From assembly GCA_963931635.1 (NCBI GenBank), contig OZ007034.1, positions 1,302,001 through 1,366,000 on the forward strand: 64,000 bases of DNA, written 5' to 3'. A program made the position numbers and the translations under genes. Within the stretch, counting starts at the first letter, position 1, and the number at the start of each line of letters is the position of its first letter. Source of the stretch: Caccoplasma sp905210875 (GTDB lineage Bacteria > Bacteroidota > Bacteroidia > Bacteroidales > UBA11471). Shown in pieces: positions 53,215 through 61,384 of this stretch. Under the pieces are notes generated by a model. That model was given only the letters and a program-made list of their open reading frames with translations, searched no databases and was not told the DNA's origin.

Positions 53215-55524
53215 ATGAAACTGTTTTTAGTATCTCTGTGTTTGCTTGTTTCTCTATCGGTTGTGTCGCAGACAATCGAGGTGGAAGGTCTCGTACGGGA
53301 CAGTGAGAGGCAAGATCTGATAGGAGCGACGATAAGATGTTTTACGGTCGATACGCTTCTTGTAGAGAGTACGGTTACCGATAGTAAAGGCGATTTTAAG
53401 TTGAAGATTTCAGGAGTGAAGCAGCCGTTTCATTTGAAAATTGGTTATCTCGGTTATAAAGAGATGACACTCATACTGAATCCTACCGATGAAAATTTGG
53501 TGAGAGTAGGAGATGTTACGTTAAGTCGGAATTCCGTTCTTGTGCAGGAAATTACCGTAGTAGGTAGTCAGACAGTACGAACTGAGGAAAAAACAATGAT
53601 ATATCCTACCCGAGAACAGTTGCGTCATGCCTATGATAGAAACAGCTTGTTGAGAGCAATGACTATACCCGGAGTAAGTATTGGTATATATGACCAAACA
53701 CCTACGTATATGGGACGAGAAATAATGTTCTGTATTGATGGCCGGGAAGCAACCGAAGATGAAGTGAACAATTTGAATCCGAGAGACATCAAACGGATTG
53801 ATTTCTATACAAATGGTAGTACCGATTATCCAGATGCCGATGTTGTGCTTGATTATGTGTTGAAGGAGCGTGATTATGCAGGTACGGTTGCCGTCAACGG
53901 ACGCCACAATCTCAATAAGCCGACGGGTAGTGGACGTGGAGTTACTCAATATTTTCAGGGAAAGTCGGAATTTGCCCTTTCTGTGGCCGACAATTATGAT
54001 TGTTACAGTAAATCCAACAGTGCAAACTTTATGAATACGGTTTATGGTTTTCCCGATGCAACAGTTATAAATACAGCTCAGGAACAACCCTCGGAAAAAA
54101 ACAGTAATAATTTACGTACATATTTCAATTATATATACAAAGATAAAAAACAGAGTATTTATACATCCTTGCGACTGAATCATACCAAGAATACAAATGA
54201 TATATGGAGTAGACAGACATTCAGTAATACCACAGAGGCTTGTACCATGCAAGAAAACCGCTTCTCGGCCAATCTGTCGCCTGCATTGTCGTTATGGTAC
54301 GAACGAGCGTTAAAAAACGATCAACGGTTACGCATGGACTGGTATGGTAGTTTCGAGAATAACGACTTCACGCGCTGGTATGCCTATCGCACCGATGATG
54401 TAATAACATCGGCCTATGACAATTCGACCGAGGAATATAGTTGGTATGGGCGGTTTAAAATCAATTATACCAAAACATTCAAAAATCGATCTACATTCAA
54501 TGTGGAAGCCAATCAGGACTTTACCCGTACCGACGACCGCAATACGCGTGAAGGCGCAGTGTCCGATGTATATTTGAATCGTGCTAATACCCAATTATAT
54601 CTGACATACAATTATAAGATAAAAAATCGTCTGAATTTGCGTTTACGATTGGCAGAACGATTATCATTCAGTCAAACGGGAGTGGATACCTATTTTGAAC
54701 ATATGTTTGTACCTTCTTTTCAAATGACCTATATGTATAAAGAACATACGTTGCAGATGGTTGCTGAGACGTCGGGAGCGTCTCCCGGCATTTCCAATCT
54801 CACAGCAACGGAATATAGACGTAATATTTATGAGGTTTCTGTGGGAAATCCCGAATTGAAGGACTGGCGGAAATATCAAATCGGCGCCATTTATTCATGG
54901 GGTGTAGACCGATTCTTCTTGGGTGCAGGTTTTGTATTCGGTGGAGATTATCGTTCGCCATACACCAATATCGAATATGATGCCGGCAGAGGTCTGTTTG
55001 TACGGCAGCAGCGAAGCAGTGGCAACTCACTCTCTCAAAATTATGAATTGCAGTTGCAATATAGTATTATACCGCAAAAGTTGACAATTGAGGTGTATGG
55101 AAATTATAAGCACGAAAAGTTAGCCTATTGGAAAACGATATATGGCGATTCATACGACGTGTCGATCGATTGTTATTTTTTCCATAAAGGTTGGTCGCTT
55201 TCGGCCGGCTATTCTCCGAAACATTCATATATGGAGAAATCGGGCGTAAAAATCGAGGCGTCAGGAGGCTTTGACTTTAATGTCGGGTATGCCATCAAAG
55301 GGTGGAACATTCAATTCAGGGCATTGAGCCCTTTTATGAAGACAACTTTCAAAAGTTGGTATGAGAGAGATGCCTACTCGCAAGTCAATGAAGTACGTTA
55401 CTTCCGTACTTATGACAATATGTTCGAGCTGACAGTTAATTATCGGTTTACATACGGTAAGAAAAAGCATAAGTTTCACAATGTGGAAATAAAAGATATA
55501 AACCAGTCGACAATCTTGGAATAG
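53215..55524 (+). CDS. TonB-dependent-receptor-like outer membrane beta-barrel protein
   Basis: 769 aa from ATG 53215. Signal peptide about 1-19 (VVSQ); carboxypeptidase-regulatory-like domain (about 22-105, VEGLVRDSERQDLIGATIRC); plug-like region (about 110-230, DIKRIDFYTNGSTDYPDADVV); then a long barrel of the OMP_b-brl_3 type rich in Tyr and Trp. No canonical SusC signature and no SusD partner. It follows the broken gene by 135 nt of very AT-rich DNA and is itself AT-richer than the surrounding chromosome, which suggests acquisition or recombination. Confidence 0.85.
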   Translation: MKLFLVSLCLLVSLSVVSQTIEVEGLVRDSERQDLIGATIRCFTVDTLLVESTVTDSKGDFKLKISGVKQPFHLKIGYLGYKEMTLILNPTDENLVRVGDVTLSRNSVLVQEITVVGSQTVRTEEKTMIYPTREQLRHAYDRNSLLRAMTIPGVSIGIYDQTPTYMGREIMFCIDGREATEDEVNNLNPRDIKRIDFYTNGSTDYPDADVVLDYVLKERDYAGTVAVNGRHNLNKPTGSGRGVTQYFQGKSEFALSVADNYDCYSKSNSANFMNTVYGFPDATVINTAQEQPSEKNSNNLRTYFNYIYKDKKQSIYTSLRLNHTKNTNDIWSRQTFSNTTEACTMQENRFSANLSPALSLWYERALKNDQRLRMDWYGSFENNDFTRWYAYRTDDVITSAYDNSTEEYSWYGRFKINYTKTFKNRSTFNVEANQDFTRTDDRNTREGAVSDVYLNRANTQLYLTYNYKIKNRLNLRLRLAERLSFSQTGVDTYFEHMFVPSFQMTYMYKEHTLQMVAETSGASPGISNLTATEYRRNIYEVSVGNPELKDWRKYQIGAIYSWGVDRFFLGAGFVFGGDYRSPYTNIEYDAGRGLFVRQQRSSGNSLSQNYELQLQYSIIPQKLTIEVYGNYKHEKLAYWKTIYGDSYDVSIDCYFFHKGWSLSAGYSPKHSYMEKSGVKIEASGGFDFNVGYAIKGWNIQFRALSPFMKTTFKSWYERDAYSQVNEVRYFRTYDNMFELTVNYRFTYGKKKHKFHNVEIKDINQSTILE

Positions 55525-55625
55525 TATAAAATTGTGGCGGTATAGAAATTTGCGCCGGGCACGTTCGGCGACGGCGGAGCGGCACGGCAGGTGGTGGAGT
55601 GAAGTGTCTCTTTTTGCCGTCGGGT

Positions 55626-55657
55626 TTTGAAATGTTTCCCGGAAAAGGCTATCTTTG
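55626..55657 (+). promoter_or_regulatory. queC: queC promoter
   Basis: TTTG (55626-55629), 20-nt spacer, TATCTTTG (55650-55657). The implied start near 55664 gives a long leader that includes the riboswitch candidate. Confidence 0.7.
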
Positions 55658-55741
55658 TCCCCGAAAAAATGTTGCGGTCGGGCCGATGACCATTTTGTCG
55701 TGGCCTGTCGCATAGGTATAATGAATGAGGTCGTGCCTCTT

Positions 55742-55773
55742 CCGTGTGCTTGAACACCACGTAAAAAACAAGA
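55742..55773 (+). promoter_or_regulatory. probable preQ1-I riboswitch aptamer
   Basis: P1 stem CGTG (55743-55746) pairs with CACG (55758-55761). The 11-nt loop TGCTTGAACAC has the C and the ACAC end of the B. subtilis queC aptamer loop. The tail TAAAAAACAAG (55762-55772) has the A-rich run, and its CAAG pairs with CTTG of the loop to form the P2 pseudoknot. The downstream gene is queC. P1 is short (4 bp), so a covariance-model check is needed for certainty. Confidence 0.65.
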
Positions 55774-55853
55774 ATTTACCTGCCTCTCCGCCCTTTTCTC
55801 GGGCGGAATGTTCGCTTGCGAAAGAGTGTGCCTCTCTTTAACAGATTAAGACT

Positions 55854-56516
55854 ATGAAACAGAATGAGAGTGCCCTGGTGTGCCTTTCGGGCGGACAGGA
55901 TTCCACAACTTGCCTCTATTGGGCATTGAAACATTTTACACACGTCGAAGCGGTGTGCTTCTCTTACGGACAGAAACATGCGCTCGAAGTGGAGGTAGCC
56001 CGTCGCATTGCCGAGAAAGCCGGTGTGGCGTTTTCGCTGCTCGACCTGTCGCTGCTGGGACAGATGACGCACAACGCCCTTACCGATGCTTCGGTGGTGA
56101 TGGACAAGGAGAAACCGGCCGATGCCCTGCCCAATACGTTTGTGCCCGGGCGCAATATGTTGTTTCTCACCCTGGCGGCCGTAAAGGCTTATGAGAAGGG
56201 GATACGGAATTTGGTGACGGGGGTTTCGCAGACCGATTTCAGCGGTTATCCCGATTGCCGCGACACCTTTATCCGCTCGCTCAACGTGTCGCTCAACCTG
56301 GCCATGGAGAGCCAGTTTGTGATACACACGCCGCTCATGTGGCTCGACAAGGAGCAGGAGTGGGAGCTGGCCGATGAGTTGGGTGTGTTTGATATTGTGC
56401 GCAACGAGACCCTTACCTGCTACAATGGTGTGATGGCCGACGGCTGCGGCGAATGTCCCGCCTGCAAGTTGCGTCGGGCCGGTCTCGAACGCTACCTGAG
56501 CCGTCGCAACCGGTAA
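55854..56516 (+). CDS. queC: 7-cyano-7-deazaguanine (preQ0) synthase
   Basis: 220 aa. PP-loop ATPase motif CLSGGQDSTTCL, a zinc site with CGECPACKLRRAG near the C-terminus, and GVSQTDFSGYPDCRD. It makes preQ0 from carboxydeazaguanine in queuosine synthesis. No queD, queE or queF follows; the next gene is on the other strand, so it appears monocistronic. Confidence 0.96.
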   Translation: MKQNESALVCLSGGQDSTTCLYWALKHFTHVEAVCFSYGQKHALEVEVARRIAEKAGVAFSLLDLSLLGQMTHNALTDASVVMDKEKPADALPNTFVPGRNMLFLTLAAVKAYEKGIRNLVTGVSQTDFSGYPDCRDTFIRSLNVSLNLAMESQFVIHTPLMWLDKEQEWELADELGVFDIVRNETLTCYNGVMADGCGECPACKLRRAGLERYLSRRNR

Positions 56517-56529
56517 CGGCCGCAGCCGG

Positions 56530-57558
56530 TTACCCTTCGCGATGGAAGCGGGTGGTGGGGATGCACTCCTGCTGGGCGGTGAAGCGCGGGCAGTAACGTC
56601 GCAGCCCTTCGATGACACCGACCTCGGTAATCATGGTCAGTACAAATACAAGTATATAGGCCGGGTTGCCGTCGGGCAGCCAGTGTGCCACCACATGCCG
56701 ATAGGTGTGGAAGATGGGCCAGTGTGTGCCGAATACCATGATGGAGTAGCGTCCGAAGTAGGAGATGACCGGCAGATGTCTGATGGCTTTGCTCAGGAAT
56801 ACGATGACGAGCGTCCCGCCGATGCCGCAGAAGTAAAACGTCAGGAAACGGCGGGGCAACAGCAGTTCGTGCAGCCGCATGGGCTCGGCCAGCAGCCACA
56901 CGGCCGCACCCAGTGGCAGAAGAGCCGCATAGAGGTATTTGTCGCGGGGGGAGTAGGGAAGGAGGTTCCCCCGTTTGAGCCAGGTGCCGACGTGAAAAAA
57001 CGGCAGGGCCACAAGGGCTGTTCCCACATAATAGGGCAGAACGATACCCTCCTTGGCCAGCAGCCAGCCCCCGACGGCCAGCCCCCACACGGCGATGTCG
57101 AGTCGCCACGATTTGAAGCCGAGTTGCAGCGCATAGTAGAGCAGGTTTACCTCGAAAAGCGCGGTGAGAAACCACAGCGGTGAGTTGTGATACGACGACC
57201 CGGTGCGCACTATCTCCCAGAAGGGCCACCACGATAGCCGCTCATAGGCCGATGTGTCGGTGCCGTTCAGCCGGAAGATGCCCCACGAAAGCGCATCGTA
57301 CAGGTAGGTGAGCGCGTAGAAAAAAAGGAGCGGGACGATGAGGTTGTTGATTTTTTTCAGGCAAAACTCCCCAATGCCGCTGTATCTCTTGAAGAAGATG
57401 CCCGACAGGAAAAAGTAGAGCGGCATACGGAACGAGTCGAAAAACACCCCCCACGCATAGCGGGTGAGGTCGGGGTGTATATGGGCAAAGACCACCAGCA
57501 GGATACAGAATCCTTTGGCCATGTCGATATATTCGATGCGTGCGGATTGCGTGGGCAT
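56530..57558 (-). CDS. acyltransferase-3-family membrane protein
   Basis: 342 aa from ATG 57558. N-terminal IEYIDMAKGFCILLVVFAH with the catalytic His, FFDSFRMPLYFFLSG, and about ten membrane helices. The family O-acetylates or O-acylates surface polysaccharides. It is convergent with queC (14-nt gap). Confidence 0.9.
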   Translation of the reverse strand: MPTQSARIEYIDMAKGFCILLVVFAHIHPDLTRYAWGVFFDSFRMPLYFFLSGIFFKRYSGIGEFCLKKINNLIVPLLFFYALTYLYDALSWGIFRLNGTDTSAYERLSWWPFWEIVRTGSSYHNSPLWFLTALFEVNLLYYALQLGFKSWRLDIAVWGLAVGGWLLAKEGIVLPYYVGTALVALPFFHVGTWLKRGNLLPYSPRDKYLYAALLPLGAAVWLLAEPMRLHELLLPRRFLTFYFCGIGGTLVIVFLSKAIRHLPVISYFGRYSIMVFGTHWPIFHTYRHVVAHWLPDGNPAYILVFVLTMITEVGVIEGLRRYCPRFTAQQECIPTTRFHREG

Positions 57559-57590
57559 GTTTTCGTAGCGGAGATAAAAGTGTGTCGGGG

Positions 57591-57598
57591 CAAAGATA
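57591..57598 (-). promoter_or_regulatory. promoter -7 box of the acyltransferase
   Basis: Minus-strand TATCTTTG about 33 nt upstream of the ATG at 57558; no clear -33 box. Confidence 0.45.
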
Positions 57599-57786
57599 CG
57601 CAAATCGAGCAGAGAAGCACAGGGTTTTCCCGTATATTCTGCCCGAAGTTTTCGGATTGTGGAGGTGTGCGTCATGCCCGGCGGTTTCTCATGGCGGCAG
57701 CCGGTACGGAGAGGCGCTTCACGGTACCCCTGAGACAGGCCCGAAAAGCCCGGCAGGGGCACTTCTGTGCGGGAAACACCGGGAAA

Positions 57787-57818
57787 TTTGGTGGGGCCGT
57801 TTACATCGATTATCTTTG
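57787..57818 (+). promoter_or_regulatory. promoter of the glycosyltransferase
   Basis: TTTG (57787-57790), 20-nt spacer, TATCTTTG (57811-57818), about 18 nt before the ATG at 57837. Confidence 0.65.
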
Positions 57819-57836
57819 TGAGACAAATTTGTGATT

Positions 57837-58847
57837 ATGTCTCAAACAACACCCTATTTTTCCATCATCATTCCCGTCTACAATCGTCCCGACGAGGTGC
57901 GTGAGCTGCTCGAAAGCTTGGCCGAGCAGACCTGCAAGGATTTTGAATTGCTGCTGGTCGAAGATGGCTCGACGCGCCGTTGCGACGAGGTGGCACGCGA
58001 GTATGCCGACCGCCTGACCATACGCTATTTCTATAAGGAAAACTCGGGCCGCAGTCTCACTCGCAACTACGGCATGGAGCGGGCCACGGGCCGTTATCTG
58101 GTCTTTTTCGATTCCGACTGCATCATACCCCCCACCTACTTCGAGACGGTGCGTCGTCGGCTCGACGAGCACTATGTCGACTGTTACGGAGGCCCCGATG
58201 CGGCCCACAGTTCTTTCTCGCGGCTGCAAAAGGCGATAAACTATGCCATGACCTCGTTTTTTACGACCGGTGGTATACGGGGAGGAAAAGGGTCAATGGA
58301 GAAGTTTACACCGCGCACTTTCAATATGGGATTTTCCAAGGAGGTGTACGACCGGGTGGGTGGTTTCGCCGATATGTTCGGCGAGGATATCGACCTGTCG
58401 CTGCGCATACGCGATGCCGGCTTTACGACGGCGCTTTTCCGCGATGCCTATGTCTATCACAAGCGGCGGGTGAGTTTCCGCTCGTTCTACCGGCAGGTCT
58501 ACGTCTTCGGTATGGCGCGGGTCGATTTGTATCGGTTGCACCCCGAGTCGTTGAAGGTGGTACATCTCCTGCCGGCCTGTTTCGTGTGCGGAGTGGTGGT
58601 CTTGCTGGCAGGGGCTTTCTTCTGGCCGTGGACTCTCTTGCCTCTGGCTTTTTATTACGGACTGCTGTTTCTGGAATCTCTGGTCAAGAACAGGAGTCTG
58701 CCCATCGCCCTGCTTTCGCTTCTCACCTGTACGATACAGCTCGGCGGCTATGGCCTCGGATTTATGAAGGCCTTTATTACCAAGGTCGTGCTGAAAAGAG
58801 ATGTCGACCGGGAGGCCGAGTTGGCCAAACATTATAAGAAGAAATAG
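57837..58847 (+). CDS. family 2 glycosyltransferase with C-terminal membrane helices
   Basis: 336 aa from ATG 57837; a GTG at 57831 adds two residues. GT-A fold: FSIIIPVYNRPDEV, VEDGSTRRC, DxD-type FFDSDC, and GGFADMFGEDIDLSLR as the acceptor-site motif. Two or three membrane segments follow (about 240-315) with a basic tail. It probably transfers a sugar to a lipid-linked or surface glycan; the substrate is unknown. Confidence 0.9.
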   Translation: MSQTTPYFSIIIPVYNRPDEVRELLESLAEQTCKDFELLLVEDGSTRRCDEVAREYADRLTIRYFYKENSGRSLTRNYGMERATGRYLVFFDSDCIIPPTYFETVRRRLDEHYVDCYGGPDAAHSSFSRLQKAINYAMTSFFTTGGIRGGKGSMEKFTPRTFNMGFSKEVYDRVGGFADMFGEDIDLSLRIRDAGFTTALFRDAYVYHKRRVSFRSFYRQVYVFGMARVDLYRLHPESLKVVHLLPACFVCGVVVLLAGAFFWPWTLLPLAFYYGLLFLESLVKNRSLPIALLSLLTCTIQLGGYGLGFMKAFITKVVLKRDVDREAELAKHYKKK

Positions 58848-58896
58848 TCTCTCTCCGTTCCGGTGACGGAATGTTCCCCCCCTCGTCATAACAGTT

Positions 58897-58927
58897 GCGC
58901 CGCCTCTCCCGGCAGGAGAGGCGGCGC
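58897..58927. terminator. strong hairpin between convergent genes
   Basis: Perfect 13-bp GC-rich stem (GCGCCGCCTCTCC / GGAGAGGCGGCGC, 5-nt loop) without a T tract, between the glycosyltransferase and UDP-glucuronate decarboxylase genes. Likely a bidirectional terminator. Confidence 0.6.
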
Positions 58928-58951
58928 AGTGTGTATATGGCAGCCGTCGGC

Positions 58952-59890
58952 TTACAAGATGCGGCGGAAGTAGTCGATGGTCTCGCGCAGACCGTCGTCG
59001 AGGGCGATGCCCGGTTGCCAGTCGAGTTCTTTCTTGGCCAGCGAGATGTCGGGCTTGCGTTGCGTCGGGTCGTCGGAGGGAAGCGGCATGAAGACGATTT
59101 TCGACTTCGACCCGGTGAGTTGCAGTATCTTCTCGGCCAGTTCGAGCATGGTAAATTCGCCGGGATTACCTAGATTGACAGGCCCTGTGAAGTCGTCGCC
59201 GGTGCGTTCCATCATGCGCACCATACCCTCGATGAGGTCGGTTACATACTGGAATGAGCGGGTCTGTTGTCCGGTGCCGTAGATGGTAATGTCTTTTCCT
59301 TGCAGGGCCTGCACGATGAAGTTCGAGACCACACGGCCGTCCTGCGGGTGCATGTTGGGACCATAGGTGTTGAAGATGCGGATGATTTTCACCTTCACCC
59401 CTTCGCGGCGGTGGTAGTCCATGAAGAGGGTCTCGGCACAGCGTTTACCCTCGTCGTAGCAGGAGCGCAAGCCTATGGGGTTGACGTTGCCCCAGTAGCT
59501 TTCGACCTGCGGGTGTACCTGCGGGTCGCCGTAGACTTCGCTGGTCGAGGCTTGCAGGGCCACGGCGCCGGTGCGCTTGGCGATGCCCAGTACGTTGATG
59601 GAGCCCATGATAGAGGCCTTGATGGTCTGTATGGGGTCGTACTGGTAGTGTATGGGAGAGGCCGGGCAGGCCAGGTTGTATATCTCGTCGATTTCGACGA
59701 AGTAGGGCATGGTGATGTCGTGTCGCACAACCTCGAAGTGCGGATTTTTCATCAGCGGAATGATGTTGTCCTTGTTGCCGGTAAAGAAGTTGTCGAGGCA
59801 GATAACCTCGTGCCCTTCGTTGAGCAACCGTTCGCAGAGGTGTGAGCCGATAAATCCGGCACCGCCGGTAACCAAAATGCGTTTTCTCAT
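58952..59890 (-). CDS. UDP-glucuronate decarboxylase (UDP-xylose synthase) / SDR epimerase family
   Basis: 312 aa. NAD-binding LVTGGAGFIGSHLCERL, active-site S and YxxxK in SCYDEGKRCAETL, plus LACPASPIHYQ and FNTYGPNMHPQDGRVVSNF typical of UXS rather than UDP-galactose epimerase. It makes UDP-xylose from UDP-glucuronate for glycan synthesis, fitting the adjacent glycosyltransferase and acyltransferase. Confidence 0.9.
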   Translation of the reverse strand: MRKRILVTGGAGFIGSHLCERLLNEGHEVICLDNFFTGNKDNIIPLMKNPHFEVVRHDITMPYFVEIDEIYNLACPASPIHYQYDPIQTIKASIMGSINVLGIAKRTGAVALQASTSEVYGDPQVHPQVESYWGNVNPIGLRSCYDEGKRCAETLFMDYHRREGVKVKIIRIFNTYGPNMHPQDGRVVSNFIVQALQGKDITIYGTGQQTRSFQYVTDLIEGMVRMMERTGDDFTGPVNLGNPGEFTMLELAEKILQLTGSKSKIVFMPLPSDDPTQRKPDISLAKKELDWQPGIALDDGLRETIDYFRRIL

Positions 59891-60046
59891 GATTTGAAGT
59901 TTTTTGTTACGGGCAAATATCGTTATAAAAAACGGAAAATCCGTGTGCCCGGCTCTCTTTCTGCGCATGTACCGTCAATTTTTCTCCCCGGATATTTTTC
60001 TCCCGGCATGAAAATGGTTATCTTTCCCGAAAACATTCCGTTTGTC

Positions 60047-60745
60047 ATGGAGAAAAAAGAGAAGCTGGTCATTACCGAGTGGGCCCTCGAAGACCGCCCG
60101 CGGGAGAAACTCATGGCGAAAGGCACACGGGCCCTGTCGTCGGCCGAGTTGATAGCCATACTCATAGGCTCGGGCAACAAGCGGGAGACGGCCGTGGAGC
60201 TCTCGCAACGTATCCTGAACAGTGTCGGGGGCAGTCTCAACACGCTGAGCAAGCTCACGGTCGAGGAGCTGGTAAGCGCGTTCGACGGTATCGGCGAGGC
60301 CAAGGCCATCAGCATCATTGCGGCTCTCGAACTGGGGCGACGGCGCAAGAGCGAGGAGGTGGCCCAGCGGCGGCGCATCACGTCGAGCCGCGAGGCTTAT
60401 GAGTGGATATATCCGCAACTGGCCGACCTGCCGCAGGAGGAGTTCTGGGTGGTGTTGCTCAATACCGCCAACCGCATCATCGACACGTTGCGGGTGAGTC
60501 AGGGCGGCACGACTTCGACCCTGGTCGATATGCGGCTGCTGTTCAAGCCGGCCCTGTTGCAGCAGGCTTCGTCGCTGATGCTTTTTCACAACCACCCGTC
60601 GGGAAACCGCCTTCCCAGCCGGGCCGATGACCAGCTGACCCTGAAAATAAAGGAAGCGGCTGCCCTTTTCGATATCCGGGTGCTCGACCATCTTATTGTG
60701 ACCGACACGGCCTACTACTCCTATGCCGACGAGGGACGGCTCTAA
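60047..60745 (+). CDS. radC: RadC-family JAMM/MPN-domain protein
   Basis: 232 aa from ATG 60047 (MEKKEKLVITEWALED); an in-frame ATG at 60008 is less likely. N-terminal helix-hairpin-helix (about 45-100, FDGIGEAKAISIIAALELG); C-terminal JAMM metal motif LMLFHNHPSGNRLPSRADD. Metal ligands are intact. Role in the cell unsettled in the family; despite its name it is not essential for repair. Confidence 0.94.
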   Translation: MEKKEKLVITEWALEDRPREKLMAKGTRALSSAELIAILIGSGNKRETAVELSQRILNSVGGSLNTLSKLTVEELVSAFDGIGEAKAISIIAALELGRRRKSEEVAQRRRITSSREAYEWIYPQLADLPQEEFWVVLLNTANRIIDTLRVSQGGTTSTLVDMRLLFKPALLQQASSLMLFHNHPSGNRLPSRADDQLTLKIKEAAALFDIRVLDHLIVTDTAYYSYADEGRL

Positions 60746-60779
60746 CGGCGGTATCGCTTTGATGATTACTATTGGTGTA

Positions 60780-60823
60780 AAACGAGAGGGCGCAGACGGA
60801 ATCCCGTCTGCGCCCTCTCGTTT
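60780..60823. terminator. bidirectional terminator between radC and the carbonic-anhydrase-like gene
   Basis: Perfect 20-bp stem (60780-60799 with 60804-60823) and a 4-nt loop; the ends are AAAC/GTTT so it works in both directions. Confidence 0.9.
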
Positions 60824-60846
60824 CGGGTCGATAAGACAGCGGTCGT

Positions 60847-61365
60847 CTACTCTTCGTCGTACCAACGGGAGTACATCAGGTAGTTGCGGGCTATCTTCTG
60901 GTTCAACTCTTTCGACTGTTCGGCATCGACCTTCTTGATGAATTTGGCCGGAGTGCCGCCCCACAGTTCGCCGGGGCCGATGACGGTCTTGCTCAGTACC
61001 ACGGCACCTGCGGCAACAATGGCGCCTTCGCCCACGACGACATGGTCGAGCACGACCGAGCCCATGCCTACCAGGGCCCCGTCGCATATTTTGGCGCCGT
61101 GTATGGTGACGTTGTGCCCTATCGACACGTCGTCGCCGATTTCGATGACCGATTTCTCATAGAGCGTGTGCAGCACCGAGCCGTCCTGTATGTTCACCCG
61201 GTTGCCGATGGTGATGGTATTTACGTCGCCGCGCAGCACGGTGTTGTACCAGATGCTGCATTCGTCGCCCATGGTAACGTCGCCCACGACCACGGCGGTC
61301 TCGGCCAGGAAGCAGTCTTTCCCTATCTTGGGTGTGAATCCCCGCACTTTTCTTATCAATGCCAT
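60847..61365 (-). CDS. gamma-carbonic anhydrase-like hexapeptide-repeat protein
   Basis: 172 aa. Left-handed beta-helix hexapeptide repeats (GDVTMGDECSIWYNTVLRGD, IEIGDDVSIGHNVTIHG, GALVGMGSVVLDH) with metal-binding histidines at about 70-95 (HTLYEK, IGHNVTIHG). The family includes gamma carbonic anhydrases and YrdA; activity is uncertain. It is 19 nt after the aminopeptidase gene. Confidence 0.88.
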   Translation of the reverse strand: MALIRKVRGFTPKIGKDCFLAETAVVVGDVTMGDECSIWYNTVLRGDVNTITIGNRVNIQDGSVLHTLYEKSVIEIGDDVSIGHNVTIHGAKICDGALVGMGSVVLDHVVVGEGAIVAAGAVVLSKTVIGPGELWGGTPAKFIKKVDAEQSKELNQKIARNYLMYSRWYDEE

Positions 61366-61384
61366 GATTTATTCCTCCTTTCTG

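Larger units (their letters stand above)
55525..55853. other. intergenic region upstream of queC
   Basis: 329 nt. It contains a consensus promoter, a leader of about 190 nt and a probable preQ1-I riboswitch (separate entries). A CCGCCC/GGGCGG hairpin at about 55788-55805 lies between the aptamer and the ATG and could be part of the expression platform. Confidence 0.65.

Noticed and set aside
55721..55753. Ten-codon open frame in the queC leader
   Set aside because: It overlaps the riboswitch candidate and has no regulatory codon pattern; likely chance.
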